Assembly (NCBI GenBank): GCA_016709315.1 | Contig: JADJMZ010000001.1 | Location: forward strand, 558,001 to 622,000 | Direction of reading: 5' to 3' | DNA length: 64,000 nt | DNA from: Ignavibacteria bacterium | Lineage (GTDB): Bacteria; Bacteroidota; Ignavibacteria; Tepidaquicellales; Tepidaquicellaceae | Shown here: piece by piece, positions 43,422 to 51,471 of the stretch | How the letters are laid out: every line of letters begins with the position of its first letter | How positions within the stretch are numbered: position 1 is the first letter of the stretch | Program-made: the position numbers and the translations under genes | The notes under the pieces: generated by a model | Told to the model about the DNA's origin: nothing | Databases searched by the model: none | What the model saw: the letters and a program-made list of their open reading frames with translations, nothing else

Positions 43422-45623
43422 TTAAAAGCCCATCTCATTTTTGTATCTTTCTTTTGATTCTGAAGAGATTCTTACTCTTTGGAGGTTTTTTTGATTCATT
43501 CTTATACTTTCTAATATTGGTGAATTCGGTGAACATTTTGGAACACTAAACACTCCAATAGTTGCATTGCCATCAACAATTGCTAGATCACTTGCATCAA
43601 CACATCCGTCATAAGTAATATCAGTATGCAATCTGCAATGACAGGAATTTATAACTGCATCATTATCTATAAGTGATACGTCTGATGCATCTATTGTTCC
43701 ATCCTGATTTACATCACTGTTATAGAAATCACCGGTGTTTGTGCTGTTTGATCCATAAACTTTCAAAGGAGAGTTGAAAATATATGAAGCTGTTGAGGGA
43801 CTACCTGAAAATGTAACCGTTCCGCTGCTCCATGATTCCATAGCAGTTTCAGTAAGACATTGCAGTGAATAAGCTGTTCCGTTTGCAACTGCTGATGCGA
43901 AAATGAATTTTGGTGAATTATCTGTATCTGTGAAATATCCGCAAGCATAATCAATAAAATTACAAGATCCGTCTATCAGAGCAATGATCATATCAGAGTT
44001 TTCCGGACCAGTTCTTCCTTCAAGATTGGCTGTTACTGTCAGCTCTTTAAGAGCAGGTCCCTCAACTGCGCCTCTGTAAGGATATGTTCCTGCTTTTGTA
44101 ACACCGAACATGTCTGTTGTTGGAATTCCTGCACCAGTTTTTCCGTTAAGGTCGCCGTAGTTTGTAGTGAGCAGATAATTAACATCGTAATTTACAGGAT
44201 GCATTGCTGAATGCTGTTCATAATCAGGACAGTTAGCATCTCTCCAGCTGAATGTTGATGTATATCCGAATGCTGCGTCTGTTGCATCAAAGTGAACACC
44301 TGTAAGTCCGTCTGCATAGCATGTATTGTAATCTGATACTGTTGTTACCAACGGTTCAACTTCGAAGTCCATTCCTACATGCTGTGATGTTGCTGTTCCT
44401 TCTCTTAAATTCATACTTACATTATTATAATATGTAGCTGATGAAGGTGAATTTGCTGAAACTGCATCCGGAATGTCGAAGATCAGACCGTATGTGAACT
44501 GCTGAAGAGTTGCAGAACCTGTACCGCCGATAAGCGATGTGTTGTTGTAAACTCTTGCATTGTGATCAAGTCCGCTTGGTGAAGCCAGATTTGACATGAA
44601 TATTCCGTAAATGGATGTTACAGCTGTGTTTGGCTGAGCCATTAAAACGAAATTATTCTGAACAATAACATTTGTTACCGGTGTTGCCAAAGGAGCTAAT
44701 GATCTGAAAGGAATGCTGAGGATTCCCTGTAATGACATACCGGTAGCTCTTATTCCGTTATCTGCTATATCGTGGATCCTGTTATTTTGTATAAGAATGG
44801 TACCGATTGCCTGCATACCGATTGATCTGGATGTTGTTCCGGCAGCGCCACCTTTATATACGGGTGTATCATCGTATATTTCATTTGAATCTATTGTTAC
44901 ATTTAAAACATCAGATCCGATGAAGAGAGCCAATGAAGAAGCATTTCTTACTTTGTTTCCGAAGATGGTCTGATTAATGTTTGCATTAAATCCTGCTGAA
45001 CCGAAGGTTTGGAAAGTTCTGTCTCCGCCGCTCATGTTGCAGTATTTAACAGTTACGTTATCCTGTCCACCCTGTAAAGCTGTGGTTGACTGTCCGATGT
45101 TGATACATCTTCCGCCGCCAACTGCTGTTACGATCACCGGAATGTTGCAGTTTACGTTTCTGATTGTTGTGTTCTGTGATCCGTTTTGTGTCTGAATACA
45201 TCTTACGCCTGTACCGGTACTGGAGCTGGTAAGTGTAAGTGAGTTACCGTTTCCGATAACATCAGCGCCATTAAGTCTTCCGTCAATTGTGACATTGTCA
45301 GCTGTGCTCAGAAGAATCATTGATGCGTTTAGTGCTGATGTAAGTGTAACTGCAGCTGTCGGGAAAATTTTACATGATGTAAAATTTGAGTTTCCGATAG
45401 TTGCTGATGCTGTAAGTGCGTGACCTGTATTGATCCTTACTTCTACAGCACCTGTGTTTGGTGCTACACCAACCTGTGCCAGAGCAAGATCGAGCGATGC
45501 ATAACCGCCGGTAAATACGGCATTACTATATACATCTACATTTGCTGAAAACGAGTTATTTGCTGCAAAAAAAAGAACTGCTGCAAATAAGAGTGCATAA
45601 ATTTTATTAATTGAGTTTTTCAT
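43422..45623 (-). CDS. Exported parallel beta-helix protein with dockerin repeats (733 aa)
   Basis: The signal peptide ends near residue 27 (FFAANNSFSA). Residues 60-420 are a right-handed beta-helix-like series (DNVTIDGRLNGADVIGNGNS; NTTIRNVNCNIPVI; DNVTVKYCNMSGG; ILIQNNRIHDIADNGI; NVIVQNNFVLM), a fold of polysaccharide-active or adhesive proteins; no lyase active site is recognisable. The C-terminus has two dockerin loops, SDVNQDGTIDASDVSLIDND and DITYDGCVDASDLAIVDGN, then an extra 45-residue tail. GC content is higher here than in the flanking DNA. It is third in the operon headed by the 65-aa protein. Confidence 0.85.
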   Translation of the reverse strand: MKNSINKIYALLFAAVLFFAANNSFSANVDVYSNAVFTGGYASLDLALAQVGVAPNTGAVEVRINTGHALTASATIGNSNFTSCKIFPTAAVTLTSALNASMILLSTADNVTIDGRLNGADVIGNGNSLTLTSSSTGTGVRCIQTQNGSQNTTIRNVNCNIPVIVTAVGGGRCINIGQSTTALQGGQDNVTVKYCNMSGGDRTFQTFGSAGFNANINQTIFGNKVRNASSLALFIGSDVLNVTIDSNEIYDDTPVYKGGAAGTTSRSIGMQAIGTILIQNNRIHDIADNGIRATGMSLQGILSIPFRSLAPLATPVTNVIVQNNFVLMAQPNTAVTSIYGIFMSNLASPSGLDHNARVYNNTSLIGGTGSATLQQFTYGLIFDIPDAVSANSPSSATYYNNVSMNLREGTATSQHVGMDFEVEPLVTTVSDYNTCYADGLTGVHFDATDAAFGYTSTFSWRDANCPDYEQHSAMHPVNYDVNYLLTTNYGDLNGKTGAGIPTTDMFGVTKAGTYPYRGAVEGPALKELTVTANLEGRTGPENSDMIIALIDGSCNFIDYACGYFTDTDNSPKFIFASAVANGTAYSLQCLTETAMESWSSGTVTFSGSPSTASYIFNSPLKVYGSNSTNTGDFYNSDVNQDGTIDASDVSLIDNDAVINSCHCRLHTDITYDGCVDASDLAIVDGNATIGVFSVPKCSPNSPILESIRMNQKNLQRVRISSESKERYKNEMGF

Positions 45624-45649
45624 TTTATTTTATATTTAAAATTTTAAAA

Positions 45650-46510
45650 TTATTTTATTAATACCATTTTTCTTACAAATGTAAATTCACCTGCAGTGAT
45701 CTTATAAAAGTACATTCCGCTTGCAAGGTTTGATCCATTGAATGTCGCTGAGTATCTTCCGGCATCAAGTTTTTCATTTACTAAAGTCATTACTTCTTTT
45801 CCGACCAGGTCATAAATTTTCAGAGTTACAAAATTAGAAGCAGGCAAATCATAATTGATCGTAGTTGATGGATTGAACGGATTCGGATAATTCTGTCCAA
45901 GCGCGAATTCAGCCGGAATGTTTGCGATACTTTCATTACTTAATTTGCCAGTAACTCCTTCGATTGAATTATCATCTGAATTTGCAAGCTCAATGTTTTT
46001 CTTACCATCAAATGAAAATACTTTTGTTTTGAATTTTGATTGTGACAATTTCAGATCCAGAGGTACTTCAGCGAATTTTTCCGCAGATGTTTCCAGTTTC
46101 ATCCTTACTATGAGTAGTCCCGGAGACTTATTGTTAAAGACAGGTAAATTTTTTTTGTCCGCACTGACTGAATTTACAAACAGTCTGAGCTGATTTTCCT
46201 TTACTGATGCATTTCTCGGTCTCATTGCTTCAGGCAGATCAGAGTCCACTATTGTATAATTCAAATTTCCCCCGTTGGCAATCTTTGAATTGAATTCAAA
46301 GAAATACTGTCCGAGGGAATATCTGAGTCCTTCCTGTTTAGAATTTTCATTATTTCCATTCAAAAGATATATATCAAATTCTAAGGTGTTTTTAGAAGTG
46401 TAGTTTATGTTTGATACATTGACTTTGAAAGACGGTGTTTCTGCAAAGCTTAGGTTTGCTAAAAACATTAATACTAAGATTACTGATTTAAAATTTTTGA
46501 TTGTTTTCAT
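45650..46510 (-). CDS. Exported protein with T9SS sorting domain (286 aa)
   Basis: A signal peptide (SVILVLMFLANLSFA) is followed by a cohesin-like or Ig-like beta-sandwich of about 170 residues (FKVNVSNINYTSKNTLEFDI; LLIVRMKLETSAEKF), then the type IX secretion domain: FALGQNYPNPFNPSTTINYD, LKIYDLVGKEVMTL and FTFVRKMVLIK. The product is thus surface-exported. It lies between the 65-aa gene (29-bp gap) and the dockerin beta-helix gene (26-bp gap). The beta-sandwich makes it the best local candidate for a dockerin partner, but cohesin homology is only a suggestion. Confidence 0.85.
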   Translation of the reverse strand: MKTIKNFKSVILVLMFLANLSFAETPSFKVNVSNINYTSKNTLEFDIYLLNGNNENSKQEGLRYSLGQYFFEFNSKIANGGNLNYTIVDSDLPEAMRPRNASVKENQLRLFVNSVSADKKNLPVFNNKSPGLLIVRMKLETSAEKFAEVPLDLKLSQSKFKTKVFSFDGKKNIELANSDDNSIEGVTGKLSNESIANIPAEFALGQNYPNPFNPSTTINYDLPASNFVTLKIYDLVGKEVMTLVNEKLDAGRYSATFNGSNLASGMYFYKITAGEFTFVRKMVLIK

Positions 46511-46539
46511 TTTAATTTTTGTTTAATGGTTTATAAATG

Positions 46540-46737
46540 TTAATTAATTTTAAAGGAACCGGATTTCTTGTACAGCTGTTCATTGAAAACCCTGAATATC
46601 TGATTTGATGGATACAGCCAGACAGGATCATGCGCAAACGGAATAAAGTCTTCAAAATAAGCTGATGTTAACTTAGTTTCATCAGACTGATCCTGATGTT
46701 TCTCTTTGATCTGTTTTTCTTTTTTGATCTTTTTCAT
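46540..46737 (-). CDS. Small conserved protein of unknown function, paralogue 2 (65 aa)
   Basis: Second copy of the unrecognised small family: MKKIKKEKQIKEKHQDQ then FEDFIPFAHDPVWLYPSNQI and FRVFNEQLYKK. Differences from paralogue 1 fall in the basic N-terminal arm and the last residues, while the aromatic/proline core is kept, which indicates selection at the protein level. It is the first gene after an exact Bacteroidota promoter, with a leader of about 30 nt, and heads the operon with the 286-aa T9SS protein and the 733-aa dockerin protein. Confidence 0.78.
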   Translation of the reverse strand: MKKIKKEKQIKEKHQDQSDETKLTSAYFEDFIPFAHDPVWLYPSNQIFRVFNEQLYKKSGSFKIN

Positions 46738-46773
46738 TTTAATTTGATTTTAGTTTTTAAGTAATTTCTGTTG

Positions 46774-46804
46774 CAAATTTACTTTCATTTCAAAGCCATT
46801 CAAA
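46774..46804 (-). promoter_or_regulatory. Bacteroidota-type promoter (TTTG-N19-TAAATTTG) of the 65-aa protein operon
   Basis: On the minus strand TTTG (46804-46801), a 19-bp spacer and TAAATTTG (46781-46774) match the consensus exactly. The spacer sequence is conserved in the other copy (42897-42928). Confidence 0.75.
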
Positions 46805-46886
46805 AGAAACTTTTTGCAAAAAACTCACAAATGAACATCTAAAATTTTGCGTTACATTTGAATATGGGTTGTTTTCAAAGGATTTA

Positions 46887-46894
46887 TAGGTTTG
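46887..46894 (+). promoter_or_regulatory. Possible -7 box of the 488-aa paralogue B gene
   Basis: TAGGTTTG fits TAnnTTTG and lies 31 bp before the GTG start at 46926. The surrounding TTGTTTTCA--GGATTTA is conserved in the duplicated region near 43000. No good TTTG at the right spacing upstream. Confidence 0.35.
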
Positions 46895-46925
46895 ATTCAC
46901 TCACAAAAAAAGGTTAATTTAATTT

Positions 46926-48392
46926 GTGAAAGAGATTAAACTCATAGGAATTCTCAAAACATTTGATAAGGAAGAGCTGAAATCCTTCAGAAAATTCCTC
47001 TACTCACCATTTATAAAATCCAGAAGAAACATAGAAGCATTGCTGATTAACATCATTCCTTTTCATCCGGAATTTGATTCGGATAAAATGGAAAGTAAAA
47101 TTATTTTCAAGAAAATTTTTCCCGGAGAAGTTTATGATGAAAAGAAATTAAATAATTTAATTGTTGATCTCACACGGGCTGCAAAGGATTTTATAATTCA
47201 TCTGACTATCGAAGAAGATGAAACCGAATCATTATTGTTTTTACTGAAAGGATTTTATAAAAGAAAATTACTGAAAAGTAATTTCACATTGCTTAAGTCA
47301 ACTGAAGAAAAACTTATTCCCGGGTTTTCAAACTCTACACAAAGTGATTATTTCGCAAAGTTCAGACAAATAAATTTTTTAAAAACATCTTATTATGCAG
47401 ATGAAAATGAATTTGAAAAACTCATGGATTGTGAAAGTAAATATTTTGATGCGTCTGCAACTCAATTCATTGTTGATTGCACACAGTTTAAAAGCGCCAG
47501 ATCCGCTTCAGAGAATACTCACGGAAAAAAGATAGGAAACAAATTTACAGAATCTGTATTAAAATGTTTTGATATGGATAAACTTATCAAACTTACTGAA
47601 AATGAAGATAATTTAAATTCATCTCTGATCACGCTGCATTATTACCGACTTAAAACGAATGAGCATCCTGAAGATGTAAGTCATTATTACAATTTAAAAA
47701 ACTATTTTTATAAAATTATGCCCGGTATCGGGAGGGAAGAAAAACATTTTACTTTCAGTCATCTGGAAAATTATTGTGTGTCGAAGGTTGAGGAAAGGAA
47801 TGTCAATTTTATTAAGGAAGGTCTTGAAAATTTTAAAAGTATGCTTGAGAACGGGGGTTATTCTTTTTCTGAAAATGAATACATGCAGATACTTACTTTC
47901 AGAAATATAATATTATTCTGGATAATGTCGGAAGATACTGAATGGATAAAATTTTTTATAGAAAAATACAGTTCGGTTCTGAATCCGGATTACAGGAATG
48001 ACATGATTAATTTTGCAATGGCTAATTATTTTTTTAAAAAGAAAGATTATGAAAGTGCTTTATCCTGCATTTCCGGAAAATTCAAACATGAGTTTTTTCT
48101 TTTTAAAACGGATGTTAAAAATTTATTGCTGAAAATTTATTATGAACTTGGGAATATTGAACAGGCATACTCTCTTGTTGATTCATACAAACATTTTTTA
48201 TCGAGCACAAAAGAAATTACAGAAATTTATTTGAAGCGTTATGAGAAATTTCTGAAATATTATTTTTATTTACTGAGAATTAAATCGGGTCAAAGCAAGG
48301 AAAAGCCGGCATTTATTTTATCAAAGATTGAAAAAGAAGATAAAATTAATAATAAAAAATGGCTTTTAGAAAAAGCTGCTGAACTAAACTAA
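46926..48392 (+). CDS. Conserved helical protein of unknown function, paralogue B (488 aa)
   Basis: Paralogue of the protein at 3830-5296 with identical length. The shared N-terminal pattern here is LIGILKTFDKEELKSFRKFL-YSPF; shared internal blocks are ILTFRNIILFWI near 325 and FKTDVKNLLLKIYYELGNIE near 395, the latter with TPR-like character. No signal peptide or membrane helix. It starts with GTG at 46926. The gene is divergent from the 65-aa protein operon, sharing a 188-bp intergenic region that exists in a second copy at 42.9 kb. A control role for the adjacent exported proteins is possible but unproven. Confidence 0.8.
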   Translation: MKEIKLIGILKTFDKEELKSFRKFLYSPFIKSRRNIEALLINIIPFHPEFDSDKMESKIIFKKIFPGEVYDEKKLNNLIVDLTRAAKDFIIHLTIEEDETESLLFLLKGFYKRKLLKSNFTLLKSTEEKLIPGFSNSTQSDYFAKFRQINFLKTSYYADENEFEKLMDCESKYFDASATQFIVDCTQFKSARSASENTHGKKIGNKFTESVLKCFDMDKLIKLTENEDNLNSSLITLHYYRLKTNEHPEDVSHYYNLKNYFYKIMPGIGREEKHFTFSHLENYCVSKVEERNVNFIKEGLENFKSMLENGGYSFSENEYMQILTFRNIILFWIMSEDTEWIKFFIEKYSSVLNPDYRNDMINFAMANYFFKKKDYESALSCISGKFKHEFFLFKTDVKNLLLKIYYELGNIEQAYSLVDSYKHFLSSTKEITEIYLKRYEKFLKYYFYLLRIKSGQSKEKPAFILSKIEKEDKINNKKWLLEKAAELN

Positions 48393-48425
48393 GTTATCAG
48401 TTTTTTATTTAAATAATTTAATTAC

Positions 48426-51089
48426 CTAAGGATAAACCGCAAAAATTCCCAAAACTGTATTATTTTCTACAATTGCTAAATCTGCTGCATCTACAAAGTC
48501 ATCTCCGTTTACATCAGTAGCTGAATATCCAAATGTGAATATTTGTGCATCATTTTCTACCTGACTTAGATCACCTACATCTATTATTCCATCCTGATTT
48601 ATATCTCCCGAGTAAATTGCATATACTGATCCTTTTAATGTCATATTACTTCCGTATGCCTGAGATGCAGATGTTGAGAAATCATAACTCATTACATTTG
48701 TACTGAAAGTTGTAATAGAGGAACTCCATGTTTCAATAGAATTCCGGTGCTTAACCTGAATGTAGTAACCGGTTCCGTTTGATAAAAAATTATATAAAAA
48801 AGTACCATTACCGGAAGAGTTCAGTGTTGATTTTACAGTCCCCGCTATTAAATAGGGTGACACTGAATTTCTTAGAGATAAAGCAACTGTATCAGAGATC
48901 AATGTATTTGTTCCAGTGTCATAAAATCCTTCCATGAACAATTTTAAATTCAGCACAAATGGAGTAATTGAAGGATCAAATACACATATACTGTCTAAAT
49001 AAAGATTGTTTCCGAGCCCGCTTATAGCTTTGAATCTGATCTGATTTACACCAACAGGCAAAGCATAAGTTTTTGTCAGCCATTGAGTACTTGTTGGGGT
49101 ATATGAAGCACCATTTGCCGGAGCTGTATTCATAGTTCCTCCTGCTGAATTTCCGTAAAGGCTTGTAAGATTTGAAAAACTTATTCCTGAGTTTGTTGAA
49201 GTTTCTATTTTTAAAGAATCTGTACCCGAAGTATTAGGTGCATAGGCAAGATCAAAACTTAAATAATTTCCTGAATCCGTAGCTGGAAAAGTTAAAGTTA
49301 CTAGAGACTGGGTTGTTGAAACAGGTGCTGAGAAATAATTAAATTTTGCTGATCCCGAACCAATGCCAAAACTGCTTACAGAATTTCTTGACCAGTAATT
49401 TGTACCGGTAAAAACTGCAGACCATCCTGTCGGTGGAAATGTTACACTTGTAAAACCTTCCTGCAATGTGTTCACATAAGAAACTACACCTAATACAGGT
49501 GCAATATCCAATTTATAATCTGCTCCTGCTTCGCTGAAATCAGTCCAGGTATTGCTTGTATCAGGATAAGAATAAAAAAATGATTTTGAGCGAACGGGTA
49601 TTTCATTCTGAAAACTAAAGCCAATATTGGTCGAATTGTTCTGCCTTATACCAACATAAAATCTGCTGTTTGCAGAAATGTTAACAGTGCTTGTAAGAGT
49701 ATGAGAAACTGTTTGTGAAAACCCTGTGCCCGCAGGAGACATCAGAGTAGGTGAGGAATACAATAATGCTCCTGGTTTCCCGCTTCCATTGTCTCCGTAA
49801 ATAATAATTTTGTAAGAATTATTTCCATTACCTGCCAGATTTGTAAAACTATGTTCAACTGATTTAATTGGAATTGAATTAGAACTGTAATTATTAAACC
49901 GCGCAACAATATTACCCGAACTGTTATTTATCCCGATTCCCCCGTTATCATTTACACAGGGATCAGCATAATTGTAAAAATCATAGGTTGTATAATGACA
50001 ATTTTCTTTAGTGCTGTAAATTGTAACCGGCGGAAAACGTTCATAACTGTCATCAAGTTCACCTGACAGCGCCTGAACGATAATTCTGTCTCTCTGAAAA
50101 ACAATTCCTCCGACTGATACTGCATAGCAAGGAATTTGATACCTGATCAGAGTATCATAAATTCCGGAAGAAAGTATTGGAATAAATATTGAATCTCTGA
50201 CATTGAAAGGAGGACTTATATTATCAATTCTTATTTTAACTGTAACAGGATATGCTCCTGCGTAATTTTTTTTCACTCTTATACCCAGCGTATCATTACA
50301 GGCAAAAGTGCTGGGAATTCCTCCAAGACAATATAGAACTTTTATCTCAACAGAATCTAATTTTGAATTTCCCAGTTTTGTTTCCGGGGCGTATGATGAA
50401 AGTAACAGAGAAGTTCCGTTTGAGCCCTGAGACTGAAAAGTCCCTCCTCTGTTAGCTAAAGAATTATTACATGATATTGTCGGAGATCCTGAAGGCGTCG
50501 CTAAAGATGAAGTTGTTTTATATTCAAACGCTATATAAATTCCCTGTCCTGAAGTTGTAACGAATGAAGACGTTCCTGGTCCGCCTGCAAGCACATTTAC
50601 GGAAAACGGACCCAACCCGGCTGGTATTACAATCGAATCATCAATTATTTTTGTCATTCCTGATATCGCCGTAGCAAAGTTTGTTCCTTTATTATAAGCT
50701 GTATCAGTAGTGTTTAGAATATATACCTTCAATGTTCCTTTTGTAGTGATATTCTGAGAACTTGAAGCATTCCATGTCCAGCCGACGGACTTAACTGTGT
50801 CTGATCCAAAACCTGATGCAATCATTTCAGAAGGTCTGATTATATAACAGGTGTTCACATACAATCTGCTTCCCTGAGGCGCTCTTCCGCTTGTATTTAC
50901 TGAACCGTTATTGTTCAGAACTGTTATTACATTTCTGCTGCCGGAACTTAAGGTCCGGTTATTTTCAAAAATATTATTTCTCTGAATAATACTTTTATTC
51001 TCTTTTTTGAGTTCCTGAGAAAAAAGCTTGTTACAATTTGTTATAATTAAGAATATAGACAGGAAAATGAGAGTATGGGATTTAATCAT
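48426..51089 (-). CDS. Large exported protein with C-terminal dockerin module (887 aa)
   Basis: A signal peptide covers about residues 1-24 (IFLSIFLIITNCNKLFSQ). Several beta-sandwich domains follow; one near 530-700 looks like a MAM/jelly-roll-type domain (EGFTSVTFPPTGWSAVFTGT ... NYLSFDLAYAPNTSGTDSL). From about residue 720 the shared module begins: LNLKLFMEGFYDTG, KHRNSIETWSSS, then loops GDINQDGIIDVGDLSQVEND and DVNGDDFVDAADLAIVENN. It lacks a T9SS-type end. It is convergent with the 488-aa paralogue B gene (33-bp gap). Confidence 0.85.
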   Translation of the reverse strand: MIKSHTLIFLSIFLIITNCNKLFSQELKKENKSIIQRNNIFENNRTLSSGSRNVITVLNNNGSVNTSGRAPQGSRLYVNTCYIIRPSEMIASGFGSDTVKSVGWTWNASSSQNITTKGTLKVYILNTTDTAYNKGTNFATAISGMTKIIDDSIVIPAGLGPFSVNVLAGGPGTSSFVTTSGQGIYIAFEYKTTSSLATPSGSPTISCNNSLANRGGTFQSQGSNGTSLLLSSYAPETKLGNSKLDSVEIKVLYCLGGIPSTFACNDTLGIRVKKNYAGAYPVTVKIRIDNISPPFNVRDSIFIPILSSGIYDTLIRYQIPCYAVSVGGIVFQRDRIIVQALSGELDDSYERFPPVTIYSTKENCHYTTYDFYNYADPCVNDNGGIGINNSSGNIVARFNNYSSNSIPIKSVEHSFTNLAGNGNNSYKIIIYGDNGSGKPGALLYSSPTLMSPAGTGFSQTVSHTLTSTVNISANSRFYVGIRQNNSTNIGFSFQNEIPVRSKSFFYSYPDTSNTWTDFSEAGADYKLDIAPVLGVVSYVNTLQEGFTSVTFPPTGWSAVFTGTNYWSRNSVSSFGIGSGSAKFNYFSAPVSTTQSLVTLTFPATDSGNYLSFDLAYAPNTSGTDSLKIETSTNSGISFSNLTSLYGNSAGGTMNTAPANGASYTPTSTQWLTKTYALPVGVNQIRFKAISGLGNNLYLDSICVFDPSITPFVLNLKLFMEGFYDTGTNTLISDTVALSLRNSVSPYLIAGTVKSTLNSSGNGTFLYNFLSNGTGYYIQVKHRNSIETWSSSITTFSTNVMSYDFSTSASQAYGSNMTLKGSVYAIYSGDINQDGIIDVGDLSQVENDAQIFTFGYSATDVNGDDFVDAADLAIVENNTVLGIFAVYP

Positions 51090-51471
51090 AAGTAATTTAT
51101 AATAATATTAATATAAAATTTCTATTTTTAAAAAATCAATTTTCAGATTAAAAAAAGAAATCCGGTTCTTACTTACGATTTAACTTTACAGTATAATAGA
51201 AGTATCTGCTCTCCCGATAATACAGAACACTTTGAAAATAGTAATTAGATTGAGAAACAGCAATTATAAAGTTGTTTCTGCAAATGTAATTTTCAAAATA
51301 TTAAACTAAATGATCAGTTGAAAAAAGTGAAACGGTCATTGAAAAAAGCCGGAATCTCGAAATAACGCTTTTATCAAATATTTTCCTTCCCGCATAAAAA
51401 AATTTATAGCTTAAAAATTATAGTTATTCTATATTGAAGATTATTATTTTTAAAAATCTGTATACATATTT
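51090..51471. other. Divergent intergenic region between the 887-aa and glycogen phosphorylase genes
   Basis: No gene is seen. On the minus strand a -7-like box TACATTTG (51288-51281) would give the 887-aa gene a leader of about 185 nt, containing a small palindrome GAAACAGC...GTTGTTTC (51254-51279). The plus-strand part before the phosphorylase is AT-rich without a clear promoter. Confidence 0.35.

Noticed and set aside
10575..51089. A cellulosome
   Set aside because: Dockerin loops are present, but no scaffoldin, recognisable cohesin or glycoside hydrolase is in the window.
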